From positions 1 to 16,103 of the forward strand of contig SKHL01000121.1 of NCBI GenBank assembly GCA_007116995.1: a stretch of 16,103 nucleotides of DNA, given 5' to 3'. Within the stretch, counting starts at the first letter, position 1, and each line of letters opens with the position of its first letter. This document shows positions 1 to 6,634 of this stretch, in pieces. Below the pieces are notes generated by a model, which was not told the DNA's origin, ran no database searches, and saw only the letters and a program-made list of their open reading frames with translations. The DNA comes from Limnochordia bacterium. GTDB lineage: Bacteria > Bacillota > Limnochordia > Darwinibacteriales > DTU012. The translations under genes were made by a program, and so were the position numbers.

Positions 1-150
1 GTAGTTAGTGAAAGTGGTATCTATACCCGGGCTGATATGTGTTATTTAGAGGAGTTAGGTGTTGATGCAGTTTTAATCGGTGAGAGCTTAATGAGATCAA
101 AATCCATGGGGCGACAGATTCAGCTATTAAGGGGTGAGATAGTTGACTAA
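1..150 (+). CDS. trpC: Indole-3-glycerol phosphate synthase, C-terminal 49 residues (partial)
   Basis: This is the 3' end of a gene that enters from the left edge. The frame is open from base 1 and stops at TAA 148-150. Visible motifs are SESGI near the start and GVDAVLIGESLMR in the middle. Both are typical of the last beta strands and phosphate-binding loops of the TrpC (beta/alpha)8 barrel, which closes the indole ring in tryptophan synthesis. The next gene, trpF, starts inside the last codons of this one (8 bp overlap), so the two are translationally linked. The trpC-F-B-A order supports the call. The N-terminal four fifths of the protein lie outside the window. Confidence 0.93.
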   Translation, partial: VVSESGIYTRADMCYLEELGVDAVLIGESLMRSKSMGRQIQLLRGEIVD

Positions 151-739
151 AGTAAAGATTTGTGGATTATCTCGGCTCCAGGATATCTACTATGTAAACC
201 AATTAATGCCCGACTATGTTGGATTTATTTTTGCAGCTAGCAAACGGCAGGTCAGCATCGAGCAAGCAGAAGAGCTGTGTTTTTATCTACACCCGGGAGT
301 TAGGAAGGTTGGAGTATTTGTCAATAGTGAGCAAGACCAGGTGCAGGAGATAGCAGCTGGCTGTAGCTTAGATGTGCTACAGTTTCACGGCAATGAATCT
401 CCCCAATACTGTATGGGATTTAAAATGCCAGTTTGGAAGGTCTTTTCTGTCCTAGGACCAGACAGCCTTAGGACAGTGTCTTCCTATCAGGTGGATGGGG
501 TGTTGCTCGATAGTGCCACGCCAGGGGCAGGACGGACCTTTGATTGGAGTCGTATACCGGCAACAGTTATGTCTGCTTCGTTTGTTTTAGCTGGAGGATT
601 GAATCCAGAAAATGTATCAGAGGCCATTGCTACTATCAATCCTGATGTTGTTGATGTCAGCAGTGGAGTTGAAACCCAAGGAGTAAAAGACTTTTGGAAA
701 ATGAAAGAGTTTATTGAGAAGGTGAGGAGTTATACATGA
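143..739 (+). CDS. trpF: Phosphoribosylanthranilate isomerase
   Basis: TrpF converts N-(5-phosphoribosyl)anthranilate to the ribulose isomer in the cytosol, the third step of the tryptophan branch. The 198-residue length is normal. The N-terminus reads MTKVKICGL, placing the expected catalytic cysteine at residue 7. The expected general acid is Asp123, in a LLDSATPG context followed by GAGRTFDW. The C-terminal phosphate-binding elements LAGGLNPENV and VDVSSGVE are present. The start is TTG at 143, preceded by GGGGTGAG at about 131-138, and it overlaps the trpC stop by 8 bp. The end overlaps trpB in an ATGA arrangement. No ATG start fits as well. TrpF is a separate protein here, not fused to TrpC. 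Confidence 0.96.
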   Translation: MTKVKICGLSRLQDIYYVNQLMPDYVGFIFAASKRQVSIEQAEELCFYLHPGVRKVGVFVNSEQDQVQEIAAGCSLDVLQFHGNESPQYCMGFKMPVWKVFSVLGPDSLRTVSSYQVDGVLLDSATPGAGRTFDWSRIPATVMSASFVLAGGLNPENVSEAIATINPDVVDVSSGVETQGVKDFWKMKEFIEKVRSYT

Positions 740-1926
740 GTAACTCGGTGTTAGCTGGTCGATTTGGACAGTTTGGAGGACAATTTGTTCCTGAAACGTT
801 AATGAATGCCTTAGTTCAACTAGAACAGGAGTATACCAAATCCTGGGCTAGTAAAGAATTTCAACAGCAGTATAAGTACTATTTAAACCAGTACTCTGGG
901 CGTCCTACTTCTTTGTACTTTGCAGAGAATTTAACAAGGATATTTGGGCGAGCCAAGATTTACCTGAAACGGGAGGATCTCAACCATACCGGAGCGCATA
1001 AGATAAATAATGTGATTGGTCAGGTCTTGTTAGCGAAGCGAATGGGTAAAAAGCGAATCATAGCCGAAACAGGCGCAGGCCAGCATGGAGTGGCCACCGC
1101 CACAGTCTGTGCTATGTTTGGATTTCCTTGTGAGGTTTATATGGGTGCAGAAGACATTGAGAGGCAATCTCTGAACGTTTTTCGAATGCGCTTATTAGGA
1201 GCAAAAGTCCACCAGGTTACATCAGGAACATGTACACTAAAAGACGCAACGAATGAGGCAATTCGGGACTGGGTTGGTAATGTAGAAGACACCTTTTATG
1301 TGATTGGTTCGGTGGTTGGGCCCCACCCCTATCCTATCATGGTCCGTGATTTTCAACGGATCATCGGAGACGAAGCTCGCCAACAGGTTTTAACGGCTGA
1401 AGGACGATTACCAGACTACCTAGTTGCTTGTGTCGGTGGCGGAAGTAATGCAATGGGGCTATTCTATCCATTCTACCAGGATACAGAGGTAAAGTTTATT
1501 GGAGTGGAAGCAGCGGGACTGGGTTTGGAGACTGCCAAACATGCCGCGACGATTAGCAGGGGTTCTGTGGGTGTGATCCATGGGATGCTGACCTATTTGT
1601 TGCAGGATAGGGACGGACAGATATCTCCTGTTCATTCTATTTCAGCTGGGTTAGACTATCCTGGTGTTGGACCTGAGCATGCCTTTTTACATGCGAGCAA
1701 GCGTGCTAAGTATGTGGCAGTCACTGATCAACAAGCCTTGGTAGCGTTAGAACAACTATGTCGCATAGAGGGAATTATTCCAGCCTTAGAAAGTGCCCAC
1801 GCCTTAGCCTATCTAGACACCTTAATGCCCCAAACTGAGGCAGGCGAGATTGTGATTGTTAATTTATCTGGTCGTGGTGATAAAGACGTGCATACAGTGG
1901 CTAAGGCCCTAGGAGGTTCAGTTTAA
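736..1926 (+). CDS. trpB: Tryptophan synthase beta chain
   Basis: This is the PLP-dependent beta subunit. It joins indole with serine to give tryptophan in the TrpA2B2 complex. The 396-residue length is standard for the TrpB1 type. The N-terminus GRFGQFGGQFVPETL is characteristic. The catalytic lysine that forms the PLP aldimine is Lys89 in HTGAHKINN. The glycine-rich phosphate cup GGGSNA is at about 234-239. The GAGQHGVATA segment and the C-terminal LSGRGDKD motif are also present. The ATG at 736 overlaps the trpF stop (ATGA), with GGTGAGGAG just upstream as ribosome binding site. The stop overlaps the trpA start by one base (TAATG). All expected functional residues are intact. Confidence 0.98.
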   Translation: MSNSVLAGRFGQFGGQFVPETLMNALVQLEQEYTKSWASKEFQQQYKYYLNQYSGRPTSLYFAENLTRIFGRAKIYLKREDLNHTGAHKINNVIGQVLLAKRMGKKRIIAETGAGQHGVATATVCAMFGFPCEVYMGAEDIERQSLNVFRMRLLGAKVHQVTSGTCTLKDATNEAIRDWVGNVEDTFYVIGSVVGPHPYPIMVRDFQRIIGDEARQQVLTAEGRLPDYLVACVGGGSNAMGLFYPFYQDTEVKFIGVEAAGLGLETAKHAATISRGSVGVIHGMLTYLLQDRDGQISPVHSISAGLDYPGVGPEHAFLHASKRAKYVAVTDQQALVALEQLCRIEGIIPALESAHALAYLDTLMPQTEAGEIVIVNLSGRGDKDVHTVAKALGGSV

Positions 1927-2747
1927 TGAAAAACAAACCCATATTAAGTAGGATTGATTATCGGCTAACAAGCTTAAGGCAATTGAAAAAGAAAGCGTTA
2001 ATTACCTATATTACAGCCGGAGATCCCAGCCTTGAACTAACAGAACAGTTAGTCATGACTATGGAAGATGCTGGAGCTGATATCGTGGAATTAGGTATTC
2101 CCTATTCCGACCCATTAGCTGATGGTCCCGTGATTCAACGAGCCACCAGACGGGCACTGGAAAGCGGCACCAATCTTGATAGTGTGTTTGCGACTGTTAG
2201 TCGGATTCGCAGTAAGACCCAAATTCCCTTAGCTTTCTTGGTGTATTATAATCCGATATTACAGTATGGAATTCCCAGGTTTTTAAGGAAGTGCTATCAA
2301 AGTGGTGTAGATGGATTAATTATTCCCGATCTTCCGTTGGAAGAACGCACTGAATTAAGGAATATTTTGGCTGAGATGCAACTGCCTATATCCCTTATTC
2401 CGTTGGTAGCACCGACATCATCGCAGCGAGTACAGTCAATTGTTGCAGATGCATCGGGATTTATCTATTGTATCTCTTCCATGGGAGTCACTGGTCAACG
2501 AGACAACTTCCCTCCTGAGTTAGGGGACTTTCTGAAGAATGTTAAGAGCAACACACAGATTCCTACTGCTATAGGATTTGGCATTAGTTCTCCCAATGCA
2601 GTATCCAAGCTAAAAGCACACGCAGACGGAGTCATAGTGGGCAGTGCGATCATTAAGGTGATGGAAGATGTGCTAAACGCTCAGGGACAGCAAGAGATAA
2701 ACAAAGAGGTGCACGCCTTTGTAAAACAGTTAGCCCAGGCACTCTAG
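1926..2747 (+). CDS. trpA: Tryptophan synthase alpha chain
   Basis: This is the alpha subunit of tryptophan synthase. It cleaves indole-3-glycerol phosphate to indole and glyceraldehyde 3-phosphate and passes indole to TrpB. The protein has 273 residues. The catalytic pair is Glu55 (VELGIPYSDP) and Asp66 (LADGP), matching Glu49 and Asp60 of the E. coli enzyme. The phosphate-binding GFGIS and the GVIVGSAI element occur near the end. The start ATG shares its A with the trpB stop, and AGGAGG at 1911-1916 is the ribosome binding site. It is the last trp gene here. Its final 18 bp are also the antisense of the end of thrB, and I see no U-tailed hairpin after it. Confidence 0.97.
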   Translation: MKNKPILSRIDYRLTSLRQLKKKALITYITAGDPSLELTEQLVMTMEDAGADIVELGIPYSDPLADGPVIQRATRRALESGTNLDSVFATVSRIRSKTQIPLAFLVYYNPILQYGIPRFLRKCYQSGVDGLIIPDLPLEERTELRNILAEMQLPISLIPLVAPTSSQRVQSIVADASGFIYCISSMGVTGQRDNFPPELGDFLKNVKSNTQIPTAIGFGISSPNAVSKLKAHADGVIVGSAIIKVMEDVLNAQGQQEINKEVHAFVKQLAQAL

Positions 2748-3638
2748 CTGTTCGGTACCCGTAGTATTGATTTGAGTAATAATTACTTGACTATCAACAC
2801 CGTGTTGTTTGAAACACTCTTGCATAGCTGCACCGACCTTGTCCGGTTGGCTGACGGCAAAAGCAATCACTGTAGGACCAGCCCCGCTTAGAGCTGCACC
2901 GAGACTTCCTCCTTGCTTGGCTGCATCGATCACTTGGAGTAGGCCAGGAATGAGCTGTGCACGATAGGGTTGGTGTAGCCTGTCATCGCAGGCCCATTGT
3001 AATAAGGAGTAGTCCCCGCTTTGAAAGGCATGTACCATCAAGGCCACTCTCGATGAGTTAAAGGTAGCATTTGTCATGGATATACACTCTGGCAATATGG
3101 TCCGAGCTCGTCTGGTACTTAAGTGGAACTGGGGAATAACCACAACCACCCATAGGGGTTTTGGGGGTTTAATGGCGGCAAATTTTACTGTTTCATTATG
3201 CATACATGCAACAACAAGCCCTCCATGGAAGGCTGGTGTCACATTATCAGGATGACCTTCCATCTCTGTTGCCATATCTAGTAATTGCTGGTGAGTAAGA
3301 AGATTACCAAGGAGCTTGTTGGCAGCGAGTAATCCACCAACAATAGCTGCTGCACTACTACCTAATCCTCTTGATAAGGGGATTTGATTATTTTGAGTGA
3401 TCCGCAACCCCGTTGGAGCAGATCCCGCTTTCTGAAAAACCTGGTGGGCCGCTTGATAGGCTAAATTCTTCTCGTTAGTCGGTAATTCACCAAGACCCTC
3501 ACCCGTAATCAGTATTTCTAAGCCGGAACGAAGCTCTTCCATTTCAATCGTGTTAAATATATCCAAAGCAAGGCCCAGGGTATCGAAACCTGGGCCTAGG
3601 TTGGCTGTTGTCGCGGGAATCTTTAGTTTTATTTTCAT
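2730..3638 (-). CDS. thrB: Homoserine kinase
   Basis: This GHMP-superfamily kinase phosphorylates homoserine to O-phosphohomoserine with ATP, the step before threonine synthase. The N-terminus has the GPGFDTLG motif. The ATP-binding loop PLSRGLGSSAAA is at about residues 88-99, and the C-terminal GAALSGAGPT motif is present. Length is about 302 residues, as usual. Two adjacent starts are possible: GTG at 3641 or ATG at 3638. I prefer the ATG because the GGAGG at 3647-3651 lies 8 nt upstream of it and only 5 nt from the GTG. The ribosome binding site overlaps the thrC stop, so this is the third gene of the hom-thrC-thrB operon. Its last 18 bp overlap trpA in the opposite direction. Confidence 0.96.
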   Translation of the reverse strand: MKIKLKIPATTANLGPGFDTLGLALDIFNTIEMEELRSGLEILITGEGLGELPTNEKNLAYQAAHQVFQKAGSAPTGLRITQNNQIPLSRGLGSSAAAIVGGLLAANKLLGNLLTHQQLLDMATEMEGHPDNVTPAFHGGLVVACMHNETVKFAAIKPPKPLWVVVVIPQFHLSTRRARTILPECISMTNATFNSSRVALMVHAFQSGDYSLLQWACDDRLHQPYRAQLIPGLLQVIDAAKQGGSLGAALSGAGPTVIAFAVSQPDKVGAAMQECFKQHGVDSQVIITQINTTGTEQLECLG

Positions 3639-3650
3639 CACGGTGCCCTC

Positions 3651-4706
3651 CTAACCAAGGATTTCTCTCTCAATCGCCGTTAACTCAGCTGCAACTACTT
3701 TTGGTTGAAATCCTACAGAAATAGCCGTATCTGGATCTTTCAAACCATTTCCAGTTAGGACACAAACTAATTTGCTCCCGGGGCGGAAATAGTTGGCTTT
3801 TGCTAGTTTAATCACACCTGCGATGCTTGCAGCTGATGCTGGCTCTGCAAAGATACCTTCTTGACTTGCCAATAATTGGTAAGCGCTTAGGATTTCTTCA
3901 TCGGTAACAAGATCGATTAATCCACTGCTATCATCGCGGGCTTTTTCTGCTTTTTGCCAGCTAGCCGGATTGCCAATGCGAATGGCTGTGGCAATTGTTT
4001 CTGGATTTGTGATAATTTTCTTGTGGACAATAGGTGCGGCCCCAGCGGCTTGGAATCCTAGCATGGTGGGAAGTGCATTCGTGATTCCCTTTTCTTTATA
4101 TTCGTTAAACCCTTTCCAGTAGGCAGTAATGTTGCCCGCATTCCCTACAGGAATTGCTAGATAGTCGGGATTAGCACCTAATTGCTCGCAAATCTCAAAG
4201 GCTGCTGTTTTTTGACCTTCGATCCGATAAGGATTGATCGAGTTTACCAAGGTAATACGGTGCTTTTCGGAGATAGCCCTCACTAAAGTGAGTGCATCAT
4301 CAAAATTGCCCTCAACGGCGAGTATTTGTGCCCCATAGGCGATAGCTTGGGCTAACTTTCCAAGGGCAATGGCATTTTGCGGGATCAATACAAGGCACTT
4401 GATTCTTGCTCGAGCTGCATAGGCTGCAGCAGAAGCTGAGGTGTTACCTGTGGAAGCACAGACAATGGCCTCTGATCCCGCTTCAACGGCTTTGGTTACA
4501 GCCATAGTCATTCCCCGATCTTTAAAGGAACCGGTGGGATTTTGACCATCAAATTTTAGATAGAGATCAAGATCCAAATTAAGCTTGTCCCGTAGATTAT
4601 CGGCTTTTAATAGTAAGGTGTTTCCTTCGTGTAAGGTGATAACTGGTGTGGTATCTGTTACAGGAAGAAAATCTCGGTAGCGGTTGATTAAACCAGTCCA
4701 GTTCAT
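3651..4706 (-). CDS. thrC: Threonine synthase
   Basis: This PLP enzyme converts O-phosphohomoserine to threonine. It has 351 residues, the shorter form common in Bacillota and archaea, not the longer E. coli or yeast type. The PLP lysine is Lys62 within NPTGSFKDRGM. The STGNTSASAAAYAARA segment and the PVGNAGNI phosphate cup follow, and the C-terminal VLTGNGLKD motif is typical. The start ATG at 4704-4706 has AAAGGAG placed 8 nt upstream. The hom stop is only 4 nt away, so the two are cotranscribed and probably translationally coupled. No anomaly is seen. Confidence 0.97.
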   Translation of the reverse strand: MNWTGLINRYRDFLPVTDTTPVITLHEGNTLLLKADNLRDKLNLDLDLYLKFDGQNPTGSFKDRGMTMAVTKAVEAGSEAIVCASTGNTSASAAAYAARARIKCLVLIPQNAIALGKLAQAIAYGAQILAVEGNFDDALTLVRAISEKHRITLVNSINPYRIEGQKTAAFEICEQLGANPDYLAIPVGNAGNITAYWKGFNEYKEKGITNALPTMLGFQAAGAAPIVHKKIITNPETIATAIRIGNPASWQKAEKARDDSSGLIDLVTDEEILSAYQLLASQEGIFAEPASAASIAGVIKLAKANYFRPGSKLVCVLTGNGLKDPDTAISVGFQPKVVAAELTAIEREILG

Positions 4707-4710
4707 GGGC

Positions 4711-6006
4711 CTAACTCCTTTCTAAGACACGAATTACATTACTGAGATTTCTAATACTGACTAAGGATTGGATCTTGCACAGGGCTCGGTTAAATTGCGC
4801 TTCCTTCACATCATGGGTAACTAGTACGATCTCGGCTACATTGAAATCCCGTCGTTTTTGTAAGATCATATCCAAACTGATTTGTTCATCTCCGAAGACG
4901 GTGGCCACACTACCAAATACTCCATGCTCGTCGGTGGCTTTCATGCGCACATAGAACCTAGATACCTTCTCTTCCATGGGAACTAGGGGCTTGCTTGGGA
5001 AGGTGGTCTCTAGAATGCCATTATCCACCTGATGGTTGATATTGCGGACTACATCGATGATATCTGATACCACAGCACTCCCGGTGGGCAGAGAACCAGC
5101 ACCACGACCATAAAACATTACTTCTCCCACTGCATCTCCCTGTAGATAGAGTGCATTAAACTCATTGTGAACGGTAGCTAAAGGATGGGCCTCTGGTACT
5201 AAAGTAGGGTGAACTCGTAACGATAGTCCAGCGTCCGTCTCTTCGCCAATAGCCAATAGCTTAATAGCGAAGCCTAGTTCCTTGGCATACATGATATCAC
5301 GTAGACTGATCTTGGTGATGCTTTCCGTGTAGACCTTCGATACATCTATCTTGCTATTAAAGGCGAGAGACGATAGGATAGCAAGCTTATAAGCAGCATC
5401 GCGTCCTTCTAAATCTGATGATGGGTCTTGCTCAGCAAATCCTTTCGCTTGCGCTTCCTCTAATGCATCTTTAAATTCCTTCTCGGCCACGCTCATTTGA
5501 GTGAGAATGAAGTTCGTTGTTCCATTTATAATTCCCATGACACTTTTAATCCGGTTAGCAGCTAAACAGTGTTTAAATGGGCGAATTAGGGGTATCCCTC
5601 CACCGACACTAGCTTCATAATAGATGTTGCGTTTTACCAAACTGGCTATCTCAAACAATTCTTTCCCATATTGGGCTAATAGATCCTTATTGGCCGTAAC
5701 GACATATTTACCATTCTGCAAGGCCTGGATGATATAATCCTTCGCTAGTGTTACTCCTCCCATCACTTCCACAATTATATCTATCTCTGGGTCTGCTAGG
5801 ACGGCCTGAGGATTCGTAGTTAACTCAATGCCCTCGATGGGAACTAAGCGCGGTTGATTCAGATCTCGTACTAAGGCCTTGGTTACTTGGATGTCTGTGC
5901 CCGTCTTTCCCTTTATATCTCTTTGGTTCTTCTGGATTATCTCTACTGCACCGCACCCTACAGTGCCCAATCCTAACAATCCTATTTTCATGTTGTCTCT
6001 ATGCAT
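4711..6006 (-). CDS. hom: Homoserine dehydrogenase with C-terminal ACT domain
   Basis: The enzyme reduces aspartate semialdehyde to homoserine with NAD(P)H, at the branch point to threonine and methionine. With the chosen start it has 431 residues. The Rossmann motif GLGTVG is at about 12-17. The active-site residues are Lys107 (TANKDL) and Asp203/Lys207 (EGRDAAYK). GRGAGSLPTGSAV follows near 300-312. A C-terminal ACT domain spans about 350-424 and usually gives allosteric threonine control. The frame opens further, to an ATG at 6039, but that codon has no ribosome binding site. GAGGAAGG lies about 12 nt before the ATG at 6006, so I start there. A third option is the ATG at 5991, right before KIGLLGLG. 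First gene of hom-thrC-thrB. Confidence 0.95.
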   Translation of the reverse strand: MHRDNMKIGLLGLGTVGCGAVEIIQKNQRDIKGKTGTDIQVTKALVRDLNQPRLVPIEGIELTTNPQAVLADPEIDIIVEVMGGVTLAKDYIIQALQNGKYVVTANKDLLAQYGKELFEIASLVKRNIYYEASVGGGIPLIRPFKHCLAANRIKSVMGIINGTTNFILTQMSVAEKEFKDALEEAQAKGFAEQDPSSDLEGRDAAYKLAILSSLAFNSKIDVSKVYTESITKISLRDIMYAKELGFAIKLLAIGEETDAGLSLRVHPTLVPEAHPLATVHNEFNALYLQGDAVGEVMFYGRGAGSLPTGSAVVSDIIDVVRNINHQVDNGILETTFPSKPLVPMEEKVSRFYVRMKATDEHGVFGSVATVFGDEQISLDMILQKRRDFNVAEIVLVTHDVKEAQFNRALCKIQSLVSIRNLSNVIRVLERS

Positions 6007-6205
6007 TTTTGGCCAACACCTTCCTCGTTTAGTGTACATATCAGATATAGATTTTACTTTAGAGATCCAGTTGGAAAAATAGGATTTCTAATCTGAAAAT
6101 AACCGTTAGTTGTATCCCGTGCCCATGTGTATTGAACTTCATTTTTGTTTATTCGAGGGTGATGCCAATGGTTGTTCGGCAACATGGGGGTCTACGTTGA
6201 ATCTT

Positions 6206-6234
6206 AGTATAGCACAAAAGGTAAGCATTGTTGA
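6206..6234 (-). promoter_or_regulatory. Candidate sigma-A promoter of the hom-thrC-thrB operon
   Basis: Reading the minus strand, the -35 box TCAACA (6229-6234) matches consensus at 4 of 6. It is followed by a 17 nt spacer and then the -10 box TATACT (6206-6211), with the extended TG dinucleotide one base upstream (TGCTATACT). This is the best promoter-like pair I found upstream of hom. It would give a transcript starting near 6199 and a leader of about 190 nt before the hom start. Prediction by eye only. Confidence 0.45.
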
Positions 6235-6390
6235 GGGTGATTCGTACTATTTTAAGCTAATTTCGCGTAAAAAAACAATACTGTCGGTTTTAATTAACGA
6301 TATGACTAAAAGCTTTGACAGCCGCTAACTACGCTTCAGCAATGACACCATGATCAGCCAGATGGACGGACACCAATAATCTGGTTCTTG

Positions 6391-6415
6391 ATCAGTACAC
6401 AGTTGGCGTACTGAT
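6391..6415. repeat. Perfect 8 bp inverted repeat, operator-like
   Basis: The arms ATCAGTAC (6391-6398) and GTACTGAT (6408-6415) are perfect reverse complements around a 9 nt centre. The arm centres are about 17 bp apart, a spacing that would suit a dimeric regulator, or the repeat could fold as a small RNA hairpin. It lies between the two candidate promoters of the divergent region. No T-tract follows it, so it is not a terminator. Its function is inference. Confidence 0.5.
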
Positions 6416-6446
6416 ACACAAATAGCATTAGACTCTTGCGCCAATT

Positions 6447-6468
6447 GCATCGGTAATGATGCTATAGT
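6447..6468 (+). promoter_or_regulatory. Candidate extended -10 promoter with overlapping small inverted repeat
   Basis: TGCTATAGT (TG at 6460-6461, -10 hexamer TATAGT at 6463-6468) is a good extended -10 element reading toward the aminotransferase gene. No good -35 box sits at 16-18 nt, which extended -10 promoters can tolerate. Directly upstream and overlapping the TG is a 5 bp inverted repeat, GCATC (6447-6451) and GATGC (6458-6462), which could be an operator half-site pair. The start point would be near 6475, giving a leader of about 160 nt. Weak prediction by eye. Confidence 0.35.
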
Positions 6469-6504
6469 TTCTTTGTTTTAATAGGTTTTCCTTCTGTAGA
6501 AAAA

Positions 6505-6551
6505 TAAATAACTTTCCTTTGGCATTGTTTCGCATTGCGGAAAGTTATTTA
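6505..6551. repeat. Perfect 13 bp inverted repeat in the aminotransferase leader
   Basis: The arms TAAATAACTTTCC (6505-6517) and GGAAAGTTATTTA (6539-6551) match perfectly over 13 bp. The loop is 21 nt and contains GCATTG twice, at 6522-6527 and 6532-6537, that is 10 bp apart. The repeat is the strongest dyad in this intergenic region. It lies 84 nt before the downstream start codon. It is not followed by a T-run in the plus direction, so it is not an ordinary intrinsic terminator for that gene. It could be an mRNA 5' stem-loop or a regulator binding site. Confidence 0.6.
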
Positions 6552-6588
6552 AGTTCTTGTCATTTTAAAGGAGTTCTGGAGAGTTTTC

Positions 6589-6630
6589 ATGAATTTATGT
6601 AACAAACTCAAGTTAGTACATAGGAGATGA
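6589..6630 (+). CDS. Possible 13-residue leader peptide upstream of the aminotransferase
   Basis: A short frame, ATG to TGA, encodes MNLCNKLKLVHRR. It has a plausible ribosome binding site (GGAG at 6578-6581, 7 nt spacing) and a second AAAGGAG slightly further upstream. Its TGA stop lies inside the AGGAGATGA ribosome binding sequence of the next gene, whose ATG follows 4 nt later. That geometry would allow translational coupling. The peptide has no run of one amino acid that would mark a classical attenuator. It may be chance, because TGA is common within such ribosome binding sequences. Confidence 0.3.
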   Translation: MNLCNKLKLVHRR

Positions 6631-6634
6631 TTAT

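Larger units (their letters stand above)
6007..6634. other. Divergent intergenic region between hom and the aminotransferase gene
   Basis: This stretch of roughly 630 bp separates two divergent transcription units. I see no convincing protein gene in it. A 72-codon frame at 6110-6328 (+) lacks a ribosome binding site and recognisable motifs. The region does hold a candidate minus-strand promoter, a candidate plus-strand extended -10, inverted repeats at 6391-6415, 6447-6462 and 6505-6551, a weaker 6 bp repeat CCAGAT/ATCTGG at 6358-6384, and a possible short leader peptide frame. I could not match it to a T-box, S-box, lysine or other familiar riboswitch by conserved core sequence. Confidence 0.6.

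Noticed and set aside
5989..6039. Start of hom at the upstream ATG (6039), giving 442 residues
   Set aside because: No ribosome binding site precedes that ATG, while the GAGGAAGG sequence lies between it and the ATG at 6006.
6007..6206. Known riboswitch or T-box in the hom leader
   Set aside because: I looked for the T-box AGGGTGGNACCGCG core, S-box and lysine-type conserved segments and a terminator/antiterminator pair, and found none by eye.
6110..6328. 72-codon open frame on the plus strand in the divergent region
   Set aside because: It has no ribosome binding site before its ATG, no recognisable motif, and it runs across the predicted minus-strand promoter and leader of hom. Probably a chance frame.
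6342..6355. ATGACACCAT here and its reverse complement near 9741-9752 as a dispersed repeat
   Set aside because: The match covers only about ten bases and similarity stops immediately on both sides. Chance similarity is enough to explain it.
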